Assembly: GCA_014218235.1 (NCBI GenBank)
Contig: CM024766.1
Location: 46,899,359 to 46,963,358 of the forward strand
Direction of reading: 5' to 3'
From: Colocasia esculenta
Lineage: Eukaryota > Streptophyta > Magnoliopsida > Alismatales > Araceae
DNA length: 64,000 nucleotides
Below, one piece after another: positions 36,127-48,601 of this stretch. The notes beneath the pieces were generated by a model. It did no database searches. It saw only the letters and a program-made list of their open reading frames with translations, and was not told where the DNA came from. The translations under genes were made by a program, and so were the position numbers. Positions within the stretch are counted from its first letter, which is position 1. The number at the start of each line of letters is the position of its first letter.

Positions 36127-36539
36127 CACCATTTATTTATTCCTATGTACCCTTTGGACACCTACATTTTTTTTATTACTGCTCCTTCCGCTACTGTACG
36201 AGAGGCTACGCCCAGGAGGAAAGTAAAAGAAAGAAGGATGATTTCTTCTCATCGTTAGGTAGGATTTCCCTTTCTCTCTTTTCCTCCTTCAATTAGAGTC
36301 CTTGAGATTAAGCCTCCACCTTTGTTATTACCTTTTTTCTCTCTTCTTATTTCCCCCACATGCTATCCGTACTGTGAAGGTCTCCTCACCTCATCCTACT
36401 AGTTATTTCATCATGTTGATCATGGAATCTTGTGTACAAGAATGTGCTCAAGACCCAAAACCATTGGTTGAGCTTCAATATAGAGTAGGATCACTTTAAA
36501 AGTGTCTTTCGAGCCAGTTTTAACCCCTCCCAAAAAGAA

Positions 36540-36785
36540 GACCAGTGTCTGTCGACAGACAGATCGTATCTGTCAACAGATACCCATGGATTCCAGAACC
36601 CAGAAACCATAGCTGTCGACAACCAACCAGTAGCTGTTGACAACCACTAGTCATCTTTCGACAACCACCAGTCAGCTGTCGACAACTAAAGGCCAGATTC
36701 ATGAATGAAATTTTGGATGGAACAGTAGCTATCGACAACCAACCAGTAGTTGTCGACAACCACTAGTATTTGTTGACAAACATAA
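36540..36785 (+). repeat. tgtcgaca-rich degenerate repeat in LTR C
   Basis: About ten spaced words of the form ctgtcgacaac / gttgacaaccactag, several containing the palindrome GTCGAC, within 245 bp of the LTR downstream of its TATA box. Spacing is irregular (about 20-30 bp). Function unknown. Confidence 0.6.
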
Positions 36786-38706
36786 CCATTTTTTCATCAA
36801 TTCAAGTTGATATACTCATGTATTGTCCAAACAAGTTGCCTTTCCTTTTTTCTTGGATTCTAAACTACTATACCACCAAGATGACTTATTTAACCATAAA
36901 CCAACCCATCTTTGAATCTCTATCTCTATTGTGCTCATGAAATATGACTTATGATCATAAGACAGTGCTTTCTTCAAAAAAGGAATTAGGATCACTTGTG
37001 ATAGCACTAGTCACCTATGGTCAGCTGTGGGCGACAGTTTGTAAGTAAATCCAAGTTAGTGGTCTGATGATGGTGGGTAATAAACCCCGTTCTTGCGCAA
37101 TGAATGTAACGGCCCGACCTCTCGAACCCTCTCCAGGGGCCCCGAGGGGTCGCGCCGCCACCCACGAATCCGAAGATCCGGAAGGGTTAGAAGAAATAGT
37201 CTAGTGAGATATGTACTGAATTCAAATAACTATAACAATATGTACAATATACAAAGGTCTGTACAACGTGTCCCAAGCAAAAGCACATGTACAAGAAGAA
37301 AGGTGCAGTCCTTAAGGGGCATACCCTGAGAACTTGCAAAACATAACTCTTAGCTTACTTGGATACAAGAGCTCACAACGCTCGCTCTCATTGCTGCTAA
37401 CAACACAGGACGCCACAACCGCCTCTGCAACCCGTCCGACGTCGAGCTCCCGCGACGAAGAGCCCCTAGCTGAAGGAAGTAGGGGGGGTGAGCCTCGCGA
37501 ACAAGGCCCAGTAGGGATTACCAGTCCCTCATCGGCCAGAGCAGTAGGAACTCCAAAAATAGGAAACTACACTAGAAAGTTGTAAAGCGAGGAACACCTA
37601 TAGCAGGATACTACTAAGCAACGGAAGAGAACAGTACGACGCCACGACCACCGACAAGGGTCGGGACACACACACGACTCCCGCAGAAACTAACGGAGTC
37701 GGGCACACATCGGAAGCAACTCTCAGCGCACCTTCTGAGGCCACGGAACAACCAAGTGAGAACGACGTCTCACCTCAAGCACGACCACCTCAGACCTCCA
37801 CAGGGTCGAGGGCCTACAAGCAGAACCATCTCAGACCTTGGACACACCGCCAGGTCGGGAAGCCACACACACCGGTACCACCACGGACTAGCACCCAAGA
37901 ATGGGACTACAGTAACGAGAGGACATCGAGCGGAAACCACCAGAAGCACAGGTCTGCACGAGGCCAGACCAACGACACCCACAGAGACTAAACACAGCCA
38001 GGCTGTAACTTCCATGTAAGCTCGGGCATCGAGTCATACTTGGAAACGTCGTGGGAAACGCCGTCACAACAACAGTAACCAAGCCACTGCCGCTAGCAGC
38101 CAAGAGGGGGGACCCGTAGTCCACACGCTCTACTCGCTAGCCTAGCTCCTGCCTCCGCCCCCGCGCGAGGGCGAGACAGAGCTGCCAAGAACACACAACA
38201 CACGCAACACCGCAGCCTGGCCAAGCTGCAGCCTGGCCAACATAGAGCGAGGCAGTGAGACAAGGGACTGTCTGGGCTACGCCGGGAAGAGAACCACCTC
38301 GACGACCTCGGTGTCCCACCCCAGACAAGAGAGCTCTACAAACGACTCAGCGCCGCTGCCCCAAACCACCGTTTTCCCCTCAGCTCCAGTGTTCGCCACA
38401 CTAGGCTATCGACTTGCAGCACGCCGTAGCCTGAAGTGCTCCATCAATAGGCTCCCAAGGATGGGGGTCCTAGGTAACGGTAAAAACCTCTCAGATCGGG
38501 GACAAGCCCTCAGGTGCCTAGCACCGGGTGAACAGGCAGGGCAGCACAACAGAAACCACACCGAACTGCCGGCTCGCAACACACAACAAGCCCAGCAAGC
38601 GAGAGGCACGCACGGACCCTCAAAATGGCCGTCAGCCAACCAAGGCACGCACGAATGGCTAGAACCTCAGAACATCACCGGACAACATGGAAAACCCATC
38701 GCTCTG

Positions 38707-38743
38707 CTAATAATCGATTGACCGCCGGTCAATCGATTATTAG
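38707..38743. repeat. perfect 37-bp palindrome in the LARD 3' LTR
   Basis: Two 18-bp arms (ctaataatcgattgaccg and its exact complement) with a single central base. The copy in the other LTR (46426-46462) keeps the structure with one central change. A second palindrome, cgaaggtgtcaccttcg, follows about 50 bp downstream in both LTRs. A transcript would form a stable hairpin; the role is unknown. Confidence 0.9.
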
Positions 38744-39656
38744 ACAGATGCGACCCTCCTAGCACCACTGCCAGGACACAGCCACGAAGGTGTCACCTTC
38801 GGTCATTGAACACAGGGAGGCAACTAGCCGCGTTCCCTACCAGAAGGTCCTAAGGGCAAAGCCAGCCCTGGGGCACACGTCGACACACAACCGGGCCCAC
38901 GGAAAACACCCGAGGTGACACAAGTACTATCGTGACCCCCAAGGCCGTCGTGACACCATCACGATGGGGGAGGGCACCACGACAACCTTATCGCGACGGG
39001 GCAAGGCGTCGCGACAGCAGACCCTGTCGTGACCTGGAACCGCATCGCGACAGCGATCCTGTCGTGATCGGGAAGCGCGGCGCGACAGCCTTATCGCGAC
39101 CGCCAATCGCGTCGCGATAAGGTCGCGCCCGACCAAGCCGACGCCTCCTCTGATGTCGCGACGTGCCGAGCCATCGTGACACCAGTAGGGAGGTAGACCA
39201 ACAGGATCCTCAATCCCAGGCCGCCCACAAACCATACAAGCATGCACACAAGGGGGAAGGGAGCATGGGGAAAACAGTAAAGCTAACTATAAACCCCGAG
39301 AGGCTCCCAATCCACCCGGATCAGGAAGGGCACAAGAAATCCCTACCTTTCACGAAGAACTGAACCCACGAAGGGCCTTCACGATGCACGGCCACATCCT
39401 CCTCACTCCACGACATCGCTCCTATGCTCGCCACGAGCCGCCAGCTGCTCTACGCCCGGATCACCGGAGGGGAGCATCCCCAACGCCGGAGAAGAGGGGA
39501 AAGGGAAGAATAGGAGAGAGAGGGGAAAGGGGTATCCGGCCAGCGCCTTAAGCCCCCGACACCCAGAACGCGACGGACCTCCTCGTCACGTTAACAACCT
39601 TAACGCGACAGGTCAACGAATAACGATAAGAACATGCCCGCTACGGGCGCCGCAAC

Positions 39657-40919
39657 TGTAGACACGAGATTTCGCCCATCGCCGCGTGGTTCTATGGCCC
39701 AATAAAGCCCGTTTGATCGTTTATTGACTTGCCTCAGATGCCATGTAGACGACAGCATCGATTGCCGCTGACTACATGATAACGGCTAGAGTCCTGGACG
39801 TTTAGTGATGTTGGCGTCCACATCGGTGGACGTCTGCATGGTATTGGTGGCAGGATCTGTTGACGTCAACATGGTTTACCAAGTCTGCATAACTACCCTG
39901 AGAATCTAGCCCACTTGCTCCATTCTCTCGCCCATGCAGCGCATGGGACCGTTCCCAACGGGAAAATGGGCCACCTTGGCACCCCCTTGACCCAGTAAAA
40001 ATCCTACTTGGCCTCTCCCCATTGGTTGGAGCCTTAATACTTGGATTGCCAAGTGTGTAAGTTTGTTTCTTCACACTTGAGCATCCAAAGCCTCTGAACT
40101 CCGACCCCACTGTCTATTTAACCCCCCCTTGGCCTTCTAAGTGAGGGGGGAGAGAGGCTGGACGTCCATATGCTGCCACTTTGAGAAAAGAGAGAGAAAG
40201 TTGCACCCCACCTTCCATCATTCCTCTTCTCCTTTCTCTCATCACTTGGGACGTCTAGGAGGCTTCATCCCGAGCTGGAGGAGCCCAACAAGGAGTCTAC
40301 AACGCCAACAAACGAGGATCAACTCCCTCTTCTTCCTTTCCTTTCCCTTCCTCTTCCTTTAGTTCTTGCATGTTGCACACACATTCCCACACACTCTAGG
40401 CACGTAGGGCACCTGCCTACACACCTAGAAAGGGGTTTCCCAACCAAAAAACAGAGGGAAGAAGGGTGGTCATAACACTTGGCCACCCCTCTTCTCAAGT
40501 CCACAACTAGTACGAGACTCGCCTTTTGGGCTTTTCCTTTTCGTTTCTGAGCATCTACTGCACTTCCCTTAGTCTAATAGAGTCTCTCTCGTGGCAGGAA
40601 TACTCTGAAGAAGACCGTGGAGCTCTCTTCCCTTGGCCGGCCGAAGGAGGAGAAGTTGAAGCCCCATCTCCGTCCACTGCGCGAGGCTGCTGCACCGACA
40701 TGATCACAACACTTCCTTGGGCTCAGGTAAGGCCCTGGCGATCACAAACATCTCCCATCACTTCTGGTTTTCTTTGTTATCTCCTCAGTCAACCTAGTCA
40801 ACTGGGGAGTCGACGAGGTCAACCAGTGACCCATCATCACCAACGAGAGCCCAGCGACGTTCGCGAGCCAACGGAGGATTCCACAGTCTGACGGGGGTGC
40901 GGGAAACGCTTCGTCCATA
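39657..40919 (+). mobile_element. probable solo LTR inserted in the LARD 3' LTR
   Basis: Absent from the other LTR, where the site near 47370 is uninterrupted. It starts tgtagacacgag and is flanked by gcaac (39652-39656) and gcgac (40920-40924), a 5-bp duplication with one change. It contains a plus-strand TATA-like tctatttaa near 40115. No coding domain. The right end (tcgtccata) lacks the usual CA, so the boundary may be off by two bases or mutated. Confidence 0.7.
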
Positions 40920-41197
40920 GCGACAACACGACAAGCCGTACTTACACGCCTGCCACCCTGACAGGCATCAGACGACCGAAGCAACATAAAACAGTCGCGA
41001 TCCGTTGACCGGGTGCGACACGAAGATGCGACGGAGAGCTAGGGCGGGACTAGAACGCGACCCACAAGCTCACCGCAACACGGATGACTGTCGTGTCGGG
41101 CACCTCCGATGCGACACCAACGCGTCGCTCGGCCTGGACGCGTCAGTGGCCAGTCATCCCACGACACTGGACGGAAGCCGGGAAACCGGGTCTTACA

Positions 41198-41233
41198 TTC
41201 TACCCCCCTTAAAATAATTTCGTCCTCGAAATT
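41198..41233 (-). other. polypurine tract and conserved near-PPT box of the LARD
   Basis: The minus strand reads AATTTCGAGGACGAAATT (41233-41216), then AAGGGGGGTAGAA directly before TGTAAGACCC. The purine tract primes plus-strand DNA synthesis. The GAGGACGAAATT box before it is, from family knowledge, characteristic of Tekay-type chromoviruses; a similar box sits at 29644-29662 beside the 3' LTR of gypsy B. Confidence 0.8.
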
Positions 41234-44200
41234 AGGGCAAGCCTAAACGATCCCGAGGCATGAAATGAAACACAGGGAGCGGATGCAAGCCCAATGCGAA
41301 TAAGCCACTAAGTCTCAACATGACTTCCTCATGGCAACAATCGCACAGCCAAACACGCGCGACACACGAAGCCGAAAAACTAACGGCTTACATAACGGGC
41401 TCCAACACTCCGGGAGTACCAAGCCGAGAAACCAACGACTCACTCCAGCCACACGTGGGGTGCCCAACGGAACGACAACCCCACCAGTGCCGAGCGACAC
41501 CAGATCTGACCCGAACAATAGAAAATGCCAGCCGAAAACTACACGGCTGCAGCCACCAACATACCTCACTGTTGGGACCAACCGATCGAAAACCCACTTT
41601 GTCGCCGGCAAAACCCGACAGAAGACGCGGTTGCCGATAGCAACACAAGAAACGCCGGTCAGAAACTCACTCTGTCACCAGCAAAATCTGACAGAGTGCA
41701 CAGTTGCTGACAACCACACAAGAAACACCTGAGAACCAACCACAAGTCTCAGGGGAACGACCTCACGCTACTAGCAGTAGCTAGCACCGGTCACTAGCCC
41801 AACCGAGAGGCCACGCGAGCGACAAGAACCAGAGCAACATCACGCTCGCGGAGGATCCGCAACACACGGAACGACGTCCACTGACACCACTAGGTCTCAA
41901 CCAGACCTTCCTCACGGTCCAACAAGGACAACAAACACACGTGGAGAAACCTCAACACGCGAAAACGGCGTCCACTGTCACCACTAGGTCTCACCCAGAC
42001 CTTCCTCGTGGTCTGACAAGGACACCAAACGCCCGCAGAGCCATAAATAACTGGGAGTTACACGCTCCACAACGTGGCACACCGCGACAGAAGCACGAAA
42101 GACGTTTGAGGTCAAGCCAGAGCCGGACACCTCCCAACGTCGACAAACCACGTGGCCGAGTACTAGCAAGCCAATAGGCCTCATTGTCACCGAACAAACC
42201 GACAGGAGACTCTGCCATCGGCTTCCAGACACACCAACACCACGCACACCCGAAGAACCAACGAGCGTTGGCAGCACACCCGCCACATGCACACAGGGCT
42301 CAACGCGGGTACCAACGTGCCAACCACCGCAAAACATGCAACCACACGGGAACCGAAACAACCGCAGAGGTCAAGGATAGTACGCCGACCTCAGAGGGAC
42401 CTAGACCGAAGTAGGGTACCACAACCAAACACACTCGCTCCCAAAGCGAGAGGGAAACTCGGACACAAGCTACCACCAAAGCCTGGCGTACCACCAATAG
42501 GGCTACCTAGACAAGGCAAAGTAGCCACCCCGCAGCGGCAACGGTACAACCACAAGGCATAGGCTAGCACAAAGTGTCCCAGAGGCGGAAAGCTCAACGC
42601 CTCCAACACCGAGCGAAGTCGTGAGACAACACACAAATCTCACGAACAGACACATGACAGAACACATGGTGCTATCACAAGCACCAGGAGCCACCCAAGG
42701 TACAACACAATCCACTAAGGCTCCAGATAGCACAAAATCAAAACACTCGAGCACGAGCACACGGTGCTACCACAAGCACCAAAACTAAGCAAAGTGCAAC
42801 ACAGGTGCACCAGTGGCCAAAACAACACCATGGCCTAACGGGAAGGACTCCTCACAAGAGACCCGCCAAAAGCCACACGTAAAGGACCGCAAGCCTAAAA
42901 GGGCACAACAGGCCACGCCGGCCTCAGCCCTTGAGGCACAAAAACATGAAGCATCGACTCTGCCGCACGGAGAGGGAAAACCACAACAACTCCCTAGCGC
43001 GTAAGAGCAAGAAGCACCACCTCTATCGTGACCGATAGAGAGGTCAAACACTAAAACGACGACACAAAATGCCTCCAAGGCACAAGCCGAGACACAATTG
43101 AGCACACACCGGAACGATGCTTGCACGAGCAAGCCAACCAGAAAGACCAGAGCACAGCAGAACAACGCTCACGTGAGCGGCTCCACAAGAAAACGATACT
43201 ACCTCGCACCCAACCAACATGGACCCAATGCCCCAAATTGTTCAGGCAGGTAGCAAGAAACAATCACCGCAGCAAATGGCAAGAACAGGTCTGCCGACCC
43301 ACGGTGCCACAAGAAAACGATAGCACGAGGGGAGCAGCCAGCTCAACCAGAAAACAACTCAAGGGAAGATGACTCCACCAAAAGGTCGCAACGATGCGCA
43401 CCCCGGTAGCACAATCCCACAGTGGAACATCGCCACCCTAAGCAACCAACGGAAAGTAGAGGAAGGAGACACACACAACGAGTCTCTTCCACGTGCGAGA
43501 AGCAAAACCACAATGCAAGACTGGTACTTTCATAAGAAGTACAGCCAGCCAAACACCTACGGCACTCACCAGACCACCATCTGCAAGAGCACGCAGGGCG
43601 CGAAAAATGAAGCAAACCACCCGATCACGGGGACACACAAAGTCCCAGCAGCATAGCCGAGAAACTCAAGATGAACAACGAGGCAAGCTGGCCAACGCAG
43701 CAGCTAGACGCACGGCCAAGGGCACAACACCTCGACTGACAACGCCCAAGCACACTGTAACACAAACAGTCCAACCGGAAACAATGACAACTCTTCTTTA
43801 CAAAGAGAGAGCAACGACGACCAAAACAACACGAAGTAGCTTTAGGGAGAACCTCCACCAAAAGCGCCAAGAGCCGTCCTGAGAGAACCTCACCAGAATG
43901 CAGCCCAACCAAATGGCACACTTCAAACCACAGGGGCAACACAACGGTGGCCCGAAACAAACACAGAGCACTCCTGGGAAGAAACTCCACCAGAAGCGAC
44001 AAAGGGCGATCCTGGGAAGAACCTTCACCAGAATGCACAACCCAATGACCAAACAACACAGACCATTAGAGAGAACACTGCAGTAAGCAGAACTGCAGAA
44101 GCAATGCAAGCAGGTCTCCACCAGAACCACCAAGGCACCGCTCTGGGAAAACTCGCCAGAACGCACCAGCCAAACCAACAGCACACCTCAGACTCTGAGG

Positions 44201-44818
44201 TAGCACGACAACAACAGAAACGAGCGCGAAACAGTCCTGAGAGAAACCCTCACTGGAACAACAGCAAACGGTTATGGGGAAACCTCACCAGAACACAGGG
44301 CAACCAAGCGATGCACCTTAACCTCGAGGGTAGTGCCACAACAACCAGAAACGAGCACAAAACAGTCCTGGGGAAACCTCACTTCCGCCAGAACCAACAG
44401 AGAAAGGCTCTGGGAGCACCTCACTAGAGCTCACAACTAGCCAGCGCCAGACCGACAACAACCACAGGCTAGTGTCACAGCACTCAACCAGCGATGCAAC
44501 ACGGCACACAAAACATTTGCTTAGCTCGAGCAACAATGCCGAATGAGAAGAGCATAGCACACAACAGTGCACAAACAGGGGGCCACACACAAGACCAACC
44601 ACAACACTCACCCCAACAACAAAGGGGCAGCCAAAAAGGCAAGAACACCTTCCACCAGTTCCACAGGCAACAACCCTGCATCGGTGAAGGCCACACCACA
44701 CGCAGGCTCTCTCAGCCTTTGCGATGCACGCACACTCAAATGTGCCGAAGACTACCAGGAGCACCGCACCTGGACTTGCCTGCAAGCGTCCTCCACACAA
44801 GGAAGACCACTGCCAGCG
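41234..44818. other. non-coding internal domain of the LARD
   Basis: GC-rich, with many long open frames on both strands that overlap each other, lack any retroelement motif and have biased low-complexity composition (Thr/Pro/Gln/Asn on plus, Cys/Val/Gly/Leu on minus). Local structure is repetitive: a ~110-bp duplication about 41874-42035 (ccactaggtctca...agaccttcctc), a paired block 41590-41730 (cgacagaa.../tgacagagtg), and a degenerate series of 'cctgggaagaacctcaccagaa' modules at 43840-44420. No coding region is supported. Confidence 0.7.
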
Positions 44819-47649
44819 AGTCCCGAGGGGTCACGCCGCCACCCACGGATCCGAAGATCTAAAAGGGTTAGAAGAAATAGTCTAGTGAGATATGTACTGA
44901 ATTCAAATAACTATAACAATATGTACAATATACAAAGGTCTGTACAACGTGTCCCAAGCAAAAGCACAGGTACAAGAAGAAAGGTGCAGTCCTTAAGGGG
45001 CATACCCCGAGAACTTGCAAAACACAACTCTCAGCTCACTCGGCTACAAGAGCTCACAACGCTCGCTCTCACTGCTGCTGACAACACACGGCGCCACAGC
45101 CGCCTATGCAACCCGTTCGATGCCGAGCTCCCGCGACGACGAGCCCCTAGCTGAAGGAAGTAGGGGGGGGGGGGGGTGAGCCTCGCGAACAAGGCCCAGT
45201 AGGGATTACCAGTCCCTCATCGGCCAGAGGAGCAGGAACTCTGAAAACAGGAAACTACACTAGAAAGCTATAAAGCAAGGAACATCTACAACAGGATACT
45301 ACTAAGCAGCGGAAGAGAACAGTACGACGCCATGACCACCGACAAGGGTTGGGACACACACACGACTCCTACAGAAACTAACGGAGTCAGGCACACAGCG
45401 GAAGCAACCCTCGGCACACCTATCGAGACCACTGAACAACCAAGTGAGAACGACGTCTCACCTCAAGCACGGCGACCTCAGACCTCCACAGGGTCGAGGG
45501 CCTACAAGCAGAACCATCCCGGACCTCAGACACACTGCTAGGTCGGGAAGCCACATACGCTGATACCACCACGGACTGGCACCCAAGAACGGGACTACGG
45601 TACCGAGAGGACTCCGAGCGGAAACCACCAGAAGCACAGGTCTGCACAAGGCCAGACCAAAGACACCCACAGAGACTAAACACAGCCAGGATGTAGCCAC
45701 CGTGTAAGCTCGGGCAGCGAGTCGTACTTGGAAACATCGTGGGAAACGCCGTCACAACAACAACAACCAAGCCACTACCGCTAGCAGCCAAGAGGGGGGG
45801 GGCCCGCAGTCCACACACTCTGCTCGCTAGCCTAGCTCCTGCCTCTGCCCCCGCGCAAGGGAGAGACAGAGCCGCCAAGAACACACAACACACGCAACAC
45901 CGCAGCCTGGCCAAGCTGCGGCCTCACGCCTGACCTCCCCACGCGGCTCCGGAACCAATGTAGAGCGAGGCAGTGAGACAATGGACTGTCTGGGATGCGC
46001 CGGGAAGAGAACCACCTCGACGACCTTGGAGTCCCACCCCAAACAAGAGAGCTCTACAAACGACTCAACGCCGCTGCCCCAAACTACCGTTTTCCCCTCA
46101 GCTCCAGAGTCCGCCACACTAGGCTGTCGATACGTAGCATGCTCGTAGCTCGGAGTGCTCCCTCAACAGGATGCCAAGGATGGGGGTCCCAGGCAATGGT
46201 AACAACCTCTCAGATCGAGGACAAGCCCTCAGGTGCCGAGCACTGGGCGAACAGATGGGGTAGCACAACAAAAACCACACCGAACTGCCGGCTCACAACA
46301 TACGACAAGCCCAGCAAGTGAGAGGCACACACGGACCCTCAAAAGGGCCGTCAGCCAACCAAGGCACGCACAAATGGCTAGAACCTCGAAACATCACCGG
46401 ACAACATGGAAAACCCACCTCTCTGCTAATAATCGATTGACCGCCAGTCAATCGATTATTAGACAGATGCGACCCTCCTAGTGCCACTGCCAGGACACAG
46501 CCACGAAGGTGTCACCTTCGGTCACTGAACGTAGGGAGGCAACCAGCCGCATTCCCTACCAGAAGGTCCTAAGGGCAAGGCTTGCTCTGGGGCACATGCC
46601 GACACACAACCGGGCCCACGGAAAACACCCGAGGCGACACAGGTACTGTCGTAACCCCCAAGGCCGTCGCGACACCATCGCAACAGGGGAGGGCACTGGG
46701 ACATCCTTATCACGACGAGGCAAGGCGTCGGGACAGCAGACCCTGTCGCGACCCAGAACCGCGTCGCGACAGTGATCCTGTCACGACCGGGAAGCGCGGC
46801 GCGACAGCCTTATTGCGACCGCCAACCACGTCGCGATAAGGTCACGCCTGACGAAGCCGACGCCTCCTTTGATGTCGCGATGCGCCGAGCCGTCGCGACA
46901 CCAGCAGGGAGGCAGACCAACGGGATCCTCAATCCTGGGGGGCCCACAAACCATACAAGCATGCACACAAGGAGGAGGGGAGCATGGGGAAAGCAGTAAA
47001 GCTAACTATAAACCCCGAGGGGCTCCCAATCCACCCAGATCGGGAAGGGCACAAGAAATACCTACTTTTCACGAAGAACCGAACCCACGAAGGGCCTTCA
47101 TGACGCACGACCACCTCCTCCTCGCTCCACGACACCGCTCCCACGCTCCGCCACGAGCCACCGGCCGCTCCATGCCCGGATCGCCGGAGGGGAGCCTCCC
47201 CAACACCGGAGAAGAGGGGAAAGGGAAGAAGAGGAGAGAGAGGGGAAAGGGGTAGCCGGCCAGCACCTTAAGCCCCCGGCACCCAGAACGCGACGGACCG
47301 CCTTGTCGCGTTAACAACCTTAACGCGATGGGTCAACGGACCGCGACAAGAACGCACCCCCTACGAGCGCCGTGACAATGAGACAGGCCGTACTGACACG
47401 CCTGCCACCCTGACAGGCGTCAGACGACCGAAGCGACATAAAGCAGTCGCGACCCGTTGACCGGGCATGACATAAAGACACGACCGAGAGCTAGGGCGCG
47501 ACCAGAACGTGACCCACAAGCTCGCCGCGACATGGATGACTGTCGTGTCGGGCACCCTCAATGCGACACCAACGTGTCGCTCAGCCTAGACGCGTCAATG
47601 GCCAGTCATCCCACGACACCGTATGGAAGCCAGAAAACTGGGTCTTACA
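44819..47649 (-). repeat. 5' LTR of the LARD, inner end deleted
   Basis: Matches the 3' LTR from its position about 46 onward (tcccgaggggtc...) to the outer end gggtcttaca at 47649. The first ~45 bp (tgtaacggcccgacc...) and the adjoining primer site are missing, so this copy could not prime again. Contains a poly-G slip near 45163-45176 and the conserved palindrome at 46426-46462. Confidence 0.85.
46426..46462. repeat. palindrome copy in the LARD 5' LTR
   Basis: Same 37-bp inverted repeat as in the other LTR, with a single central mismatch (ccgcca for ccgccg), so both arms are preserved over the outer 16 bases. Confidence 0.85.
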
Positions 47650-48601
47650 ATGAATAAGATCCGAGGTGCTGAAATCACCTAGGCACTAAGGATGTATTTA
47701 CGTTATTTATTAACCTCTTGAGAGCAGTATGATTCCTGTCAAATTCAATTTCTAAATTAAGTTATGATCTAAATTTTGAAAGATATATGTGACTTTTGTT
47801 CTGAAATTCATTTGGGCCTGATATGAAATCAAATTGGGCTATTTGTTATGCTAAGTCTGAAAGTTCATGAGCAAGTATGTCATTGATCCATATGCACACT
47901 TTCTGAATATTCATTTACCTCTGTGCAATTTGAATTCTTGTTCTTAATTGCTCAAGTTTTATCAGATTAAGTTATGAAATTTGACTTATAACTTCTATTC
48001 TAACACTGAGTCTAAATCTGTACTTTGGACGACTTCCATATATTCAACTCTTGAATTCTGAACATTCAAAAATGAAGATATCATATCCTACAAAAGCTAC
48101 TATCCAAGATTTGATCGAAAGACTTATGCTTACTTCCACCTACTGAGTCTTCCGACTCATTCCTTTGTTTTCTCCAAACCCTTTCAATTGAAGGTGGATG
48201 CAACTTCGGCTACATGTTTCTTTCATTTTCGCTACAGATTCTGAAGAAGAGCATAATCATTGTGACTCTCTAGAAATTTTGATTAGTATTAAAATGCAAG
48301 AGACAGAGTGTTTTGTTGCCCAGTTGACGAGCCCAGAGGGGGGGAGGGGTGAATGGGTCTTTAAAATTAATCTAGAAGATACCTGTAAGTAAAAACATTC
48401 ACACAAACGTTCTTCGATGGAGGTTAGTAGCTGTTAGTTCAAAAACAATCACACAAGGAAAGCGAACACACGACACAAAGAATTATCCTGGTTCGGACCT
48501 CCTTTCCTTAGGAGTCCTACGTCCAGTTCCTGAGCAACAACTCAGGATTTCACTAGATAGGGTACAATCCCCCTAAGGACGCTACAACACCCAGCTCAGC
48601 T

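Larger units (their letters stand above)
37105..41197 (-). repeat. 3' LTR of the LARD-like element (contains a 1.26 kb insert)
   Basis: Aligns throughout with 44819-47649 (e.g. ggttagaagaaatagtctag, ggggcatacc, the 37-bp palindrome, the ctgacaggc block), apart from the insert at 39657-40919. Without the insert and its duplicated bases it is about 2.82 kb. The two LTRs differ by many substitutions, mostly transitions at CG sites by eye, so the insertion is not recent. ORFs in it are GC-rich chance frames. Confidence 0.9.
37105..47649 (-). mobile_element. non-autonomous LTR element (LARD-like), complete with target duplication
   Basis: Both outer ends are canonical (tgtaacggcc... and ...gggtcttaca) and flanked by atgaa at 37100-37104 and 47650-47654. 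LTRs at 37105-41197 and about 44819-47649 enclose a 3.6 kb GC-rich internal region with no gag or pol motif on either strand. The polypurine tract beside the left LTR sets the orientation as minus. Large LTR elements with a non-coding interior are known in plants as LARDs and depend on partner elements. Inserted in the 5' LTR of gypsy C. Confidence 0.9.

Noticed and set aside
39640..40920. Independent host gene between 40141 and 40891
   Set aside because: The whole stretch is an insertion absent from the paired LTR, with 5-bp flanking repeats; its ORFs lack domains.
41315..44862. Many long open frames on both strands of the LARD interior (for example 44567-45154 plus, 44318-44800 minus)
   Set aside because: They overlap on opposite strands, have low-complexity composition dictated by GC/CA-rich DNA, run into LTR sequence and carry no domain motif.
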